Shown here: positions 47,910 to 56,453 of the stretch, piece by piece | How positions within the stretch are numbered: the first letter of the stretch is position 1 | Layout of the letters: each line of letters begins with the position of its first letter | NCBI RefSeq assembly: GCF_965276875.1 | Contig: NZ_OZ255701.1 | Location: 4,278,001 to 4,342,000, forward strand | DNA: 64,000 bases | Reading direction: 5' to 3' | From: Lichenicoccus sp965276875 | GTDB lineage: Bacteria > Pseudomonadota > Alphaproteobacteria > Acetobacterales > Acetobacteraceae | Notes under the pieces: generated by a model | What the model was told of the DNA's origin: nothing | Seen by the model: the letters and a program-made list of their open reading frames with translations, nothing else | Database searches by the model: none | Program-made: the position numbers and the translations under genes

Positions 47910-48386
47910 TCATGTGTGGCCCGCCGCTTGCCGCACCGCGCGTAGGATGCGGACATGAGTTCCGCATCGGCAAAGGTGCTTGTCGAGCGCCTCCAGCATC
48001 CGCCCTTCGTCGGGCGCTCCGTCCTCTTCTAACAGCGCCTTGCAGCGCATGATGATGCCGTTGATGCAATAGCCGCATTGCGCCGCCTGCGTGTCGAGGA
48101 AGGCGCGCTGCAGGGGATGCGGCTGCTCGACGCTGCCGATTCCCTCGATCGTCAGGACATCGTGATCGAGCGCCGCCCACAGCGGCGTGTCGCACGACGC
48201 GACAGCACGGCCGTCGATCTGCACCGTGCAGGCGCCGCACGTGCCGACCCCACAGCCGAAGCGAGTACCTTTCAGCCCCAGATCGTTGCGGAGGACGTAA
48301 AGGAGGGGAGTGTCAGGTTCCGCAGCGACCCGACGCGTTTCGCCGTTGACCCGCAGTTCCCTGACGGTGTCAGAAGCCGACGTCAT
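47910..48386 (-). CDS. 2Fe-2S subunit of a molybdenum hydroxylase (IorA-like)
   Basis: A 158-residue small subunit with two 2Fe-2S clusters. The plant-type cluster is in GCGVGTCGACTVQIDGRAV with a further Cys in ASCDTP, and the second cluster in AQCGYCINGIIM and LCRCGTHVRI. It passes electrons from the molybdenum subunit. Its start overlaps the 3' end of the class II aldolase gene by 17 bases, suggesting coupled translation. The large subunit gene should follow directly but is separated by IS110. Confidence 0.92.
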   Translation of the reverse strand: MTSASDTVRELRVNGETRRVAAEPDTPLLYVLRNDLGLKGTRFGCGVGTCGACTVQIDGRAVASCDTPLWAALDHDVLTIEGIGSVEQPHPLQRAFLDTQAAQCGYCINGIIMRCKALLEEDGAPDEGRMLEALDKHLCRCGTHVRILRAVRQAAGHT

Positions 48387-49092
48387 CGGCCCAACCCTCG
48401 CGCTTCGCGCGTCGAACCAGATACGCCCACATGTTGTCGAAGTAGAAGTCGGAATTGAGGAACTTCTTGGCTTCCTCGATCGCCGAGTCGGGCATCAGAT
48501 GGAGTTCGCCGGCGGACATCGCCTTAAGTTGTACCCCGAGCGAGGCTTCGAGCTCGATCACCCGCAGCACGGTCTGCGCGATGGAGACATGCGCTACCAT
48601 GAGGCCGTGGTGCTTCAGAATCAGGCCGCTCGTGCTCGCAAACTCGCGCGCCATGATCTTGCCCTGTTCAGCGATGCTGAACGTGTCTTCGTAATCCTCG
48701 ACCAGTCGCACGTCGCCGTGCCAGCGCGCCGCATTGTTGTCGATCGGAAGCAGCGAGGTGGCGATGGCGCCGGCCGCGACGCCGTTGTCGCCGTGATGAT
48801 GCCCGATGCACATCACTTTGGGGTTCTCGCGGTAGACCGGGCCGTGCACAGCCATGGAAGGATTGATGCGGGCGTCGGGATCCTTCGGTTTGCCGTCGAA
48901 ATCGACCTCGCAAATGGTCGCCAAGCTGACTTCCTCGACGCTTTGGCCAAAGGTGTATACCCAGAACGTGTCCGCGTCGGGGGACCGGGCGGTGAGATGC
49001 GCGAGCAGTCCCCTGCCCAGCCCCAGCATGCCCATGATCCGGTATCCCAGGACGAGGTTCTGTTTCAGATTGTTTGTCACGGCTGTAGCCAT
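48370..49092 (-). CDS. Class II aldolase/adducin family protein
   Basis: A 240-residue protein of the zinc-dependent class II aldolase fold. Metal ligands are visible in VMCIGHHHGDNGVAAGA and the third His region in LILKHHGLMVAHVS; the N-terminal GMLGLGRGLLAHLTARSPD is also typical. Substrates in the family range from sugar phosphates to hydroxy acids. As first gene of an operon with a molybdenum hydroxylase, it may act on the product or precursor of that oxidation; this is inference. It is divergent from the LysR gene. Confidence 0.85.
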   Translation of the reverse strand: MATAVTNNLKQNLVLGYRIMGMLGLGRGLLAHLTARSPDADTFWVYTFGQSVEEVSLATICEVDFDGKPKDPDARINPSMAVHGPVYRENPKVMCIGHHHGDNGVAAGAIATSLLPIDNNAARWHGDVRLVEDYEDTFSIAEQGKIMAREFASTSGLILKHHGLMVAHVSIAQTVLRVIELEASLGVQLKAMSAGELHLMPDSAIEEAKKFLNSDFYFDNMWAYLVRRAKREGWADDVGF

Positions 49093-49142
49093 GAGCTTCT
49101 CCCATCCCGAGTGATGCAGCCTGCGCGGCAGGTCGACAACGA

Positions 49143-49163
49143 TTGGAGTGTCACGGGCTCCAA
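49143..49163. promoter_or_regulatory. Candidate LysR operator between the aldolase operon and the lysR gene
   Basis: TTGGAG (49143-49148), nine bases, then CTCCAA (49158-49163): a perfect interrupted dyad in the 144-base divergent gap. LysR proteins bind interrupted dyads near their own promoter and their target promoter. No other equally good dyad was noticed in the gap. Confidence 0.4.
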
Positions 49164-49236
49164 CCCGCTCCTAAAGCATATGACCCAGCCGCCTTGGGCA
49201 TTGAAATCGAACCTTTTGCATGCCGTTATCGACACA

Positions 49237-50130
49237 ATGGATACCAGAAACCTCGATCTCGGATTGCTCGTGACGCTCGAAGCCTTGCTTGCGGAACGCA
49301 ACGTCACACGCGCCGCGCGCCGGCTGAACCTCAGTCAGCCGGCCTTGTCGGCACGGCTGGCAAGACTTCGCGATGCACTCGGCGATCCGCTCCTGATCCC
49401 GGCCCAGCGCGGGATGGTGCTGACCCAGCGGGCACTCGAGCTGATGCAGCCACTGCACGAGGCGCTGGAGAGTGTCCGCCGCGTTATTGAGCAAGGAGCG
49501 CCGATCGATCCGGCGACCATGCAGGCAACCCTGGTGATCGCGGCGAGCGACTACGTCCAGTATGCGCTGCTGGCGCGTTTCTTGGTCGCGTTGCGGGTCG
49601 AGGCGCCGATGATCCGCATAGCGTGGCGGGCGCTCGACGTGATGGCACTCTCCACGCAATTGGAGCGTGGTGAGGTGGACCTGGCCTTGGCCGCGCCTGA
49701 ACACGCGCCGGCGGCGATGCGCCAGCGCCGACTCTACGAGGAGGGTTACGCGGTCATCGCACGACAGGGGCATCCAAGCGTGCAGGGCGATCTGGGGCTG
49801 GACGTGTTCTGCGCGCTGGACCACGTCGTCGTATCGCCTCAGGGTGGCGGCTTTACCGGGCCTACCGACGCAGCGCTTGAGGCGATCGGCCGTCGTCGCA
49901 CCGTCGCCTTGTCCACATCGGGCTTCCTGATCGTGCCGGAGATCGTGTCACGATCCGACATGATCGCACTGATCCCGCGCCGGATCGCAGAAGGCTGGTC
50001 GGAACGGATGCAGGTGCTGGAACCGCCGCTCACCATACCTGGATTCGTCATCGCCAGTATCTGGCACGAACGGACGACTACCCACCCGGCACAGAGCTGG
50101 CTACGTGACCGACTTGCCGCATTGGCATGA
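49237..50130 (+). CDS. LysR-family transcriptional regulator
   Basis: A 297-residue regulator. Residues 1-65 form the winged helix-turn-helix (LGLLVTLEALLAERNVTRAA, LNLSQPALSARLARLRDAL). The remainder is the periplasmic-binding-like effector domain, closest in style to NodD/SyrM-like or PcpR-type members. The ATG at 49237 gives MDTRNLDLGLLV; an ATG at 49180 is possible. It is divergent from the aldolase-hydroxylase operon, its likely target. Confidence 0.9.
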   Translation: MDTRNLDLGLLVTLEALLAERNVTRAARRLNLSQPALSARLARLRDALGDPLLIPAQRGMVLTQRALELMQPLHEALESVRRVIEQGAPIDPATMQATLVIAASDYVQYALLARFLVALRVEAPMIRIAWRALDVMALSTQLERGEVDLALAAPEHAPAAMRQRRLYEEGYAVIARQGHPSVQGDLGLDVFCALDHVVVSPQGGGFTGPTDAALEAIGRRRTVALSTSGFLIVPEIVSRSDMIALIPRRIAEGWSERMQVLEPPLTIPGFVIASIWHERTTTHPAQSWLRDRLAALA

Positions 50131-50359
50131 TGCTGTATCCCGATGTACCGCAGGTCCAAGCTCACTTTCCCAAAACACCATCCCAATCGAGAAAGCTGGG
50201 GTGCTGGTGGGAAGACGACGCGAGGCGGCTAAGGGGCGGGAGCTCGTACAACTTCTCATCCCTCTTGCCCTTCAACACGGTATCTTCGGGTGACGATCCC
50301 TGACGCAAGAGGATGACGCCTGCGGCGATAAGGGTTGAACGCCAAAAAAGAGGAGGGGG
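50131..50359. other. Intergenic region between lysR and the antitoxin gene
   Basis: About 230 bases between two convergent 3' ends. No coding frame with domain similarity, no clear terminator hairpin with T tract. A purine-rich run (AAAAAAGAGGAGGGGG) near 50344-50359 lies just beyond the antitoxin stop. Confidence 0.4.
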
Positions 50360-50656
50360 TTAGGCCGCCTCCCCGATCTTGAACTCTAGGGTAAGCCCTG
50401 CCGCCGCCGCCAGGTTCACCAGGGCATCAAGCGAAAACTTGCCGAGCTTCCCCCGCAACAGGTCATTCAGCCGGGGTCGGGTGATCGCCAGCCGTTCCGC
50501 CGCAACCTCTTGCGGCAGGTTCCAGGACTTGACCCGATCGACCAGAGCCGCGAGCAGATCGGCGCGCGCCTTCATGTTCGCGGCCTCCATCGGAGTGTCG
50601 GCCAAGGCGTCAAACACCTCCGCAAAAACCTCGGTTTCCATTGCTAACCCTTCCAT
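50360..50656 (-). CDS. XRE-family antitoxin (HigA-like)
   Basis: A 98-residue protein with an XRE/HTH_37 domain: LVDRVKSWNLPQEVAAERLA followed by RPRLNDLLRGKLGKFSLDAL. This type partners Gp49/HigB-like toxins. The toxin gene lies directly upstream on the same strand and overlaps by 13 bases if the GTG/ATG at 50656 is used; METEVFAEV at 50641 is the shorter alternative. The toxin is truncated, so the antitoxin may now be orphaned. Confidence 0.8.
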   Translation of the reverse strand: MEGLAMETEVFAEVFDALADTPMEAANMKARADLLAALVDRVKSWNLPQEVAAERLAITRPRLNDLLRGKLGKFSLDALVNLAAAAGLTLEFKIGEAA

Positions 50657-50797
50657 GATTTCAAGCGGCTCGCCGCTAACTCAATATCCCGTTGTGCCGT
50701 CTGCTGCGTTTTCTTCTGGAAGGCGTGGAGCACGACGACAGTATCCCCGAGCGTAGCCAGGTAGATTGCTCTGAACGCTCCGGCTTCCTCGCGTATC
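50644..50797 (-). pseudogene. Gp49/HigB-like toxin, N-terminus lost at a palindromic repeat
   Basis: Only about 50 C-terminal residues look like the family: REEAGAFRAIYLATLGDTVV and HAFQKKTQQTAQRDIELAAS. In complete members this is preceded by some 45-50 residues ending in a conserved strand. Here the frame upstream runs into the palindromic repeat (50798-50901) and then into the reverse strand of the chemoreceptor end, encoding no toxin sequence. The remnant is unlikely to be toxic. Confidence 0.7.
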
Positions 50798-50901
50798 GTA
50801 GCCTTTGGGATCCTTTGCTTATCTGAATGTGGGTCTGGGGCCCCAGCGGGGTCCAGGGGCGTCTTGCGCAGCACGCCTTCGCGTGACGCCCCTGGCCTTT
50901 C
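50798..50901. repeat. Palindromic repeat, copy 3, between toxin remnant and chemoreceptor
   Basis: It shares GTAGCCTTTGGGATCC, GGGTCTGGGG-CCCCAGC, GGGTCCAGGGGC and GCCCCTGGCCTTTC with the copy after lon, in the same orientation. The apical loop between the last two arms is longer here (about 28 bases, GTCTTGCGCAGCACGCC and on) and can itself pair. It begins exactly where similarity to the toxin ends. Confidence 0.75.
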
Positions 50902-52534
50902 AGGCGGCCTTAACGTCCGCGACAAAGCTGCTGACTTCAAGCTCCAGCATCGCCGCATGCCGCGACAGGTCGCCCGCGGCGCTCAGGACTTGGCTGGCCG
51001 CGGTCCCGGTGTCATTGGCCGCGTTGCTCACGCCGCCGATATGGACGGTGACCTCCTGCGTGGCGCCGGCGGTATCGCGCACGTTGCGGGCGATCTCGGC
51101 GGTCGCCGCTCCCTGCTGCTCGACCGCGGCGGCGATGGTGGTCGAGATCACGCTCACCTCCTGGATGGTGGTGGAGATCGCTCCGATCGCATCGACCGCC
51201 TCGCGGGTGGCGGTCTGGATCTGGCCGATCTGGGTCGCGATCTCGCCGGTGGCCTGCGCGGTCTGGCTGGCCAGGTTCTTGACCTCGCTGGCGACCACTG
51301 CGAAGCCCTTGCCTGCCTCGCCAGCGCGTGCCGCTTCAATGGTGGCATTCAGCGCCAGCAGGTTGGTCTGGCCAGCAATGCCGGCGATCAGGCCGACCAC
51401 GTGGCCGATCTTCTCCGCCGCCTCGGACAAAGCACGGACGATGGCGTCGGTGCGCTGCACGTCGGTCACGGCGCGGCTGGTGACATGCGCGGATTTCGCG
51501 ACCTGCTGATTGATTTCACCGATCGAAGCGGTGAGCTGCTCCGCGGCGGCCGCGGCCATCTGCACGCCGAGGCTTGCGGTCTGCGCCGCCGCATCGACCG
51601 TGCCTGCTCGGCGGTTGGTGTCGGCCGCGGTGCCGCTGAGCGAATGTGCCGTGGTGCTGAGGTCGGTCGAGCCGGAGGCGAGGGTCCTGGCCAGGCCGCC
51701 CACTATGTCCTCGAAGCCGCGCATGCGGGCCTCGAGACGCTGCGCGCGCTGCTCCTTGACGCTCCGGCTCGCCTCCTGCTCGACGGCAAGTGCTGCGGCC
51801 CGGATCATGTTGTCCTTGAACACGACGACGGCGGCAGCCATCGCGCCGATCTCGTCGCGCCGGCCGGCGCCGGGGACCGCCGCGTCCAGCTCTCCGGCGG
51901 CAAGTCTGCGCATCGCCTGGGTCATTGCACTTAACGGCACGGCGATCACGCGAACCAGGGTTATACGGAGCAGCAGGGCGGCCAGTACCGACACCGCGCC
52001 ACTGCCGAGCAAGACGAGGATGGTGGCACGCGACGCCGCCTTTTGCGCGGCGCCCCAGTGAACCAGCTGCGTGTGTTCGGTCGTCAGGATCTGCTTGATC
52101 GTGGCGCGGATCGACGCCATCGGCACCTTTCCGGTTCCGGCATCCGCGACGTCCTTGTGCCAGGCGTCGACAAAGCTGCTCAGGACGTGCAACCGGGCGC
52201 GCTGGGCGGCGTCACCAGCGGTGAGAGCCTGCACCAGGCCGAAGGCGTGAGCGTAGTCTGCCTTGCCTTGCTGAAACGCTGCCATGTAGCTTGGGTCGCC
52301 GGTAAGCAACGAGGCACGCAGGCTGCTTTCCTGCTGCACCAGCCCCGCCATCGCATCCTTGACGGTGAGGATCACGGTGCCTGAATGGGTGCAATGCACC
52401 TGGGCACGCTGCATCAGGCGGATCTTCTGGAAGACCAGGCCGCTGCTCGCCAGCATCACGGTAATGATTGGCACAAATGCCAGGATCATCTTGGCCCGAA
52501 TCGAAATATCACTGATCTTTCGCGAGAGTTGCAT
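50900..52534 (-). CDS. Methyl-accepting chemotaxis protein
   Basis: A 544-residue chemoreceptor. Helix 1 (MILAFVPIITVMLASSGLVF) and helix 2 (ATILVLLGSGAVSVLAALLL) enclose a periplasmic sensor domain of about 150 residues resembling a four-helix bundle. HAMP follows (VIAVPLSAMTQAMRRLAAGE), then the signalling domain with the hairpin tip IAGQTNLLALNATIEAARAG. The start at 52534 follows GATGAGGCGACG; an in-frame ATG at 52588 is possible. The stop lies inside the palindromic repeat border. It is divergent from the aminotransferase pair. Confidence 0.92.
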   Translation of the reverse strand: MQLSRKISDISIRAKMILAFVPIITVMLASSGLVFQKIRLMQRAQVHCTHSGTVILTVKDAMAGLVQQESSLRASLLTGDPSYMAAFQQGKADYAHAFGLVQALTAGDAAQRARLHVLSSFVDAWHKDVADAGTGKVPMASIRATIKQILTTEHTQLVHWGAAQKAASRATILVLLGSGAVSVLAALLLRITLVRVIAVPLSAMTQAMRRLAAGELDAAVPGAGRRDEIGAMAAAVVVFKDNMIRAAALAVEQEASRSVKEQRAQRLEARMRGFEDIVGGLARTLASGSTDLSTTAHSLSGTAADTNRRAGTVDAAAQTASLGVQMAAAAAEQLTASIGEINQQVAKSAHVTSRAVTDVQRTDAIVRALSEAAEKIGHVVGLIAGIAGQTNLLALNATIEAARAGEAGKGFAVVASEVKNLASQTAQATGEIATQIGQIQTATREAVDAIGAISTTIQEVSVISTTIAAAVEQQGAATAEIARNVRDTAGATQEVTVHIGGVSNAANDTGTAASQVLSAAGDLSRHAAMLELEVSSFVADVKAA

Positions 52535-52669
52535 CGTCGCCTCATCCGTTGCGGCGATGATCCTCGCGCGATCCAATGAAGCTTCCATTAACGCGATTGC
52601 AGGAAGCGGGGCCGGTTTCGCGTCAGGCGGTTCTGCTCTACCGTTCGGCGTCAAAACCGGTCGAGAACC

Positions 52670-53872
52670 ATGCCCCTGATTGCCGCCCGCCTGAACAAGA
52701 TCAGCCCAAGCCAGACGATCGCGATCTCAACCAAGGCGCGTGCGCTCAAGGCAGCGGGGCGCGACATCATCAGCCTGTCGGCCGGCGAGCCCGATTTCGA
52801 CACGCCTCAGAACGTCAAGCAGGCGGCCATGCGCGCGATTGCGAACGGCCAGACGAAGTATACCGACGTGTCGGGCACGCCGGCGCTCAAGCAGGCGATC
52901 GCCGAGCGGTTCCGCATCGATTCCGGGCTCGATTACCGGCCTGAGGAGATCATCGTCTGCACCGGCGGCAAGCAGGTGATCTACAACGCCATGGTGGCGA
53001 CGCTGGACGCCGGCGACGAGGTCATCATCCCGTCGCCCTGCTGGGTGTCATATCCGGACATCGTGGCACTAGCCGACGGGGCTCCGGTGATCGTTCCATG
53101 CGGCCCGAACAGCGGCTTCAAACTGCGCGCCGAGGACCTGGAGGCCGCGATCACGCCGCGCACCAAGTGGTTCTTTCTCAACAGTCCGAACAATCCGACC
53201 GGTGCGGCCTACGATCGCGACGAACTGCGCGCGATTTGCGACGTGCTGCTGCGGCACCCCGACATCTGGATCTTCACCGACGATATCTATGACAAGCTGG
53301 TCTATGACGGCTTTCAGCCTGCCACCATCGTGCAGGTCGAGCCGCGATTGCGCGACCGCACGGTGACGATGAACGGCTGCTCTAAGGCCTATGCGATGAC
53401 CGGCTGGCGGATCGGCTTCGCCGGCGCGCCGGCGCTACTGATCCGCGCGATGGACAAGCTGCAGAGCCAGTCGACCTCTAACGCCAGCTCGATCAGCCAG
53501 GCGGCGGCCCTGGAGGCGCTGACCGGCCCGCAGGACTTCATCGCGGAGATGGTCGCGACCTACCAGGCGCGTCGCGACCTGGTGGTGGACATGCTGGGCG
53601 AGGCCGATGGCATCACCTGCCACAAGCCGGAGGGTGCGTTCTACGTCTATCCCTCGATGCAGGGCTGCATCGGCAAGACCAGCGCCGGCGGCGCCGCGAT
53701 TACCGACGATGAGAGCTTCGTGGTGGCTTTGCTGGAGGAACAGGGGGTGGCGGCGGTGCATGGCGCGGCGTTCGTCTTTCCCGGCCATTTCCGGGTCAGC
53801 TACGCCACCGACACCGAAAGCCTGGCCGAGGCCTGCCGGCGCATCCAGCGGTTCTGCGCCGACCTGCACTGA
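52670..53872 (+). CDS. aspC: Aspartate aminotransferase, class I PLP-dependent (paralog 1)
   Basis: A 400-residue aminotransferase of the prokaryotic Ib aspartate type, exchanging amino groups between aspartate and 2-oxoglutarate. Features are SAGEPDFDTPQNVKQAA, the PLP contacts NSPNNPTGAAYD and TDDIYDKLVYDG, the Schiff-base Lys in MNGCSKAYAMTGWRIGFAG and the substrate Arg in FRVSYATD. Its stop overlaps the start of the second paralog. Confidence 0.92.
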   Translation: MPLIAARLNKISPSQTIAISTKARALKAAGRDIISLSAGEPDFDTPQNVKQAAMRAIANGQTKYTDVSGTPALKQAIAERFRIDSGLDYRPEEIIVCTGGKQVIYNAMVATLDAGDEVIIPSPCWVSYPDIVALADGAPVIVPCGPNSGFKLRAEDLEAAITPRTKWFFLNSPNNPTGAAYDRDELRAICDVLLRHPDIWIFTDDIYDKLVYDGFQPATIVQVEPRLRDRTVTMNGCSKAYAMTGWRIGFAGAPALLIRAMDKLQSQSTSNASSISQAAALEALTGPQDFIAEMVATYQARRDLVVDMLGEADGITCHKPEGAFYVYPSMQGCIGKTSAGGAAITDDESFVVALLEEQGVAAVHGAAFVFPGHFRVSYATDTESLAEACRRIQRFCADLH

Positions 53873-55077
53873 TGATGCCGCTGCTGGCTGGCCGCCTGGC
53901 AGCACTTGAGCCCCCGGCGACGGTCGGCATGTCGGCGCGCGCGCGGACCTTACGCGCGGCCGGGCACCGGGTCATCTCGCTGGCGATCGGCGAGCCGGAT
54001 TTCGACACGCCACCTATCGCCGTCGCGGCCGCGCACCGGGCGGCGCTGGAAGGCGAGACGAAATATCCGCCGACCGACGGCACAATGGCCCTCAAGCAGG
54101 CGGTGCGCGAGAAGTTCGCGCGCGAAAACGGGCTCACGTTCAGCGACGCCGAGGTGATGGTCGCCAATGGCGGCAAGCAGATCCTGTTCAATGCGCTGCT
54201 GGCGACCCTGGACCCCGAGGACGAGGTGGTGATCCCGGCGCCATACTGGGCCAGCACGCCGCTGATCGCGCAGATGCTCGGGGCCCGCACGGTGCATCCG
54301 CAATGCCCGGAGGCGCTCGGCTTTGCGCTGACCCCGGAGGCGCTGGCGCAGGCGATCACGCCGCGGACCCGCTGGGTGATCCTGAACTTCCCGAACAACC
54401 CGACGGGTGCGACCTGCGGCGGCGAGGCGCTGCGCGGCTTGGCGGACGTGCTGTCGCACCATCCGCATGTCTGGGTGCTGAGCGACGAAATTTACGAGCA
54501 CCTGGTGCATGACGGGCCGCCGCACGTCTCGCTGGCGGCCGTCGCACCCGAGCTGCGCGACCGCGTGCTGACACTGAACGGCGCATCCAAGACCTATGCC
54601 ATGACCGGCTGGCGGGTTGGCTATGCCGGTGGCCCGGCGCGGCTGATCGCGGCGATGACGACGGTCCAAAGCCACTCCACCTCCGGCGCCAGCAGCATCG
54701 GCCAGGCGGCGGTGGTGGCGGCGTTGGGCGGCGGCCTCGAGCGAATCGCGGTGATGCGCGAGACCTATCGGCGGCGACGCGACCGGGCCGTGGCGGCGCT
54801 GCGGGCGATGCCTGGTGTGACCTGCGCGATGCCGCACGGCGCCTTCTATGCCTATCCCGGGATTGCCGGTTGCATCGGCCGCACCAGCGCCGGCGGCGCG
54901 CTGATCGATAGCGACGCGGCGTTCGCGCGGGCCCTGCTCGATGAGCAGCACGTTGCCGTCGTGCACGGCGCGGCGTTTGGGATGAGCCCCTATCTGCGGC
55001 TGAGCGTCGCCTCCGATGACGACAGCCTGTCGGAAGCCTGCATCCGAATGGCGCGGTTTTGCAAACGGCTGCGCTGA
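53872..55077 (+). CDS. Aspartate-type aminotransferase, tandem paralog 2
   Basis: A 401-residue paralog of the gene just upstream, aligning end to end. It has LAIGEPDFDTPPIAVAAA, NFPNNPTGATCGGE, SDEIYEHLVHDG and the Lys in LNGASKTYAMTGWRVGYAG. The two differ at many substrate-pocket positions, so specificity may have diverged (for instance prephenate or another keto acid). Start ATG overlaps the stop of paralog 1, indicating coupled translation. The 3' end overlaps the convergent hydrolase by 88 bases. Confidence 0.88.
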   Translation: MMPLLAGRLAALEPPATVGMSARARTLRAAGHRVISLAIGEPDFDTPPIAVAAAHRAALEGETKYPPTDGTMALKQAVREKFARENGLTFSDAEVMVANGGKQILFNALLATLDPEDEVVIPAPYWASTPLIAQMLGARTVHPQCPEALGFALTPEALAQAITPRTRWVILNFPNNPTGATCGGEALRGLADVLSHHPHVWVLSDEIYEHLVHDGPPHVSLAAVAPELRDRVLTLNGASKTYAMTGWRVGYAGGPARLIAAMTTVQSHSTSGASSIGQAAVVAALGGGLERIAVMRETYRRRRDRAVAALRAMPGVTCAMPHGAFYAYPGIAGCIGRTSAGGALIDSDAAFARALLDEQHVAVVHGAAFGMSPYLRLSVASDDDSLSEACIRMARFCKRLR

Positions 55078-56051
55078 GCCAGGGCGGCACGGAAGAAGCG
55101 GACGACGCTGCGATTGAAGCTCGTGTGGAAGCGGGTCCGGTCAAATCCCGGCGCGCTTTCGCAGATAGCCGGCGCCACATTCCGCAGGGCGGGTGAGCAG
55201 GGTGCGAGGAAGTCCAGATGCCTCGCCCCGGCGACGATGTGCAGGGCTGCCGGCTGCGGCAAGGCGCGTTGCACGGCCTCGGCATAGAACGGCGCCGGCA
55301 GGATACGGTCGTCGCCGGCGCGCCAAAGCTGCACCGGCATGGTCACGCGCCGCAACCCGCGCCGGCTGAAGGTGAAGCCGAGCGCCGGGGCCGCTACAAC
55401 CAGGGCGCGCAGGCGGAAATCCTGCCCCATCATGGCAGTTGTCTCTGTGGCGTCGGCCGGGTGGGCAGCGAGGAGGCGGCAGTCGTAGAAGCTCGGGTGG
55501 GCCGCGCAGTGGGGTGCGACGCGCGAGAGGTCGGGAACGCCCCCGGCCGCGACCAGCACGGTGAAGCCGCCGGCGGAGAAGCCGAACGCGCCGATCCGGT
55601 GTGGGTCCACCGGCCAATGCCGCAGCGTGTAATCGATCAGCACGCCGAGCGCGCGCGACCTATCGGCGATGTCCGTGGCTCGGCTCATGTCGCGGAAATT
55701 GTCGCCCGGGTGGGTGAGGGCCGCCACCACAAAGCCCGCTTGCGCCAGGGCATAGGCGGTGTCGGCGTGGCCGGCGAAGCTGCCGCCGCTCCCGTGCGAG
55801 ATCACCACCAGGGGCAGGCTATCGCCAGCGACGCGGGCGTCTGCAGCCAGGTCCTGGACGAACAGCTCGACCGGGGTGGGGCGCATCGGAGCTTTCGTCG
55901 GATACCAGACGCCGACCTCGATCGGGGCCCTGCCGCCGTCGGGGATAATGAGGTGTCTGAAACCGACATGCGCCGTGACAGCGACGGATGCCGGCGTGCA
56001 GCCGAACAGGCTGAGAAGAACGGCGATGACGATCCACATGCGAGGCTCCAT
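54990..56051 (-). CDS. Lipoprotein alpha/beta hydrolase (dienelactone-hydrolase or PAF-acetylhydrolase-like)
   Basis: A 353-residue secreted hydrolase. The N-terminus MWIVIAVLLSLFGCTPAS carries a lipobox (L-F-G-C), so it is likely a membrane-anchored lipoprotein. LPLVVISHGSGGSFAGH is the oxyanion region, GAFGFSAGGFTVLVAAGG holds the nucleophile Ser, and ARHLDFL a candidate catalytic His. The last about 29 codons overlap the end of the aminotransferase on the other strand, so the true C-terminus may be shorter. Confidence 0.8.
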   Translation of the reverse strand: MEPRMWIVIAVLLSLFGCTPASVAVTAHVGFRHLIIPDGGRAPIEVGVWYPTKAPMRPTPVELFVQDLAADARVAGDSLPLVVISHGSGGSFAGHADTAYALAQAGFVVAALTHPGDNFRDMSRATDIADRSRALGVLIDYTLRHWPVDPHRIGAFGFSAGGFTVLVAAGGVPDLSRVAPHCAAHPSFYDCRLLAAHPADATETTAMMGQDFRLRALVVAAPALGFTFSRRGLRRVTMPVQLWRAGDDRILPAPFYAEAVQRALPQPAALHIVAGARHLDFLAPCSPALRNVAPAICESAPGFDRTRFHTSFNRSVVRFFRAALAQRSRLQNRAIRMQASDRLSSSEATLSRR

Positions 56052-56153
56052 GGAATGCTATCTGCATCGTCATGGCAGCCGCGCGATGGTGTTGCAGCCG
56101 GCGTTGCGCGAACGGGCGAGCGGGTTCGTGGGCGGGCGAGTGGACGCGGCGGC

Positions 56154-56453
56154 TCAGAGGCCGACGAGCAGGGTGTCGAGCGCCCGCGTCACGCGGTCAT
56201 GGTGCTGGACCAGGGAACCGACGGAACTCTTGAGCTCGTGGACCGGGATGCTCGCGATGGCCTGGGTGAGCAGGACATGCCGGCGGCTGCTGATCTCGAA
56301 GACCGGATTGAGCTCGCTGATCGGCTTGGGCGCCATCTCCTCCGGGATAAGCGGCACCACGGCGCGTGTGGCGAGATGGGCGAGCAGCTCAGCCTGGACG
56401 TCCAGCACGTAGCCGGGGCCGGTCGGCATCGGGTGCACGTCGAGACGGGACAT
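56154..56453 (-). CDS. ccdB: CcdB-family toxin
   Basis: A 99-residue CcdB-like gyrase toxin. It shows YVLDVQAELLAHLATRAVVP, an isoleucine-proline run LIPEEMAPKPISELNPVFEI, and the C-terminal LVQHHDRVTRALDTLLVGL typical of the family. Start overlaps the ccdA stop by one base (ATGA). Complete in length (usual about 100 residues). Confidence 0.9.
   Translation of the reverse strand: MSRLDVHPMPTGPGYVLDVQAELLAHLATRAVVPLIPEEMAPKPISELNPVFEISSRRHVLLTQAIASIPVHELKSSVGSLVQHHDRVTRALDTLLVGL

Noticed and set aside
46420..48240. A 606-codon frame on the reverse strand across the IS110 element and hydroxylase genes
   Set aside because: It is antisense to an intact IS110 transposase and out of frame with the 2Fe-2S subunit; in GC-rich DNA such shadow frames are common and its translation has no domain.
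48310..49236. A long N-terminal extension of the LysR protein
   Set aside because: It runs antisense through the aldolase gene; the family start and helix-turn-helix begin at 49237.
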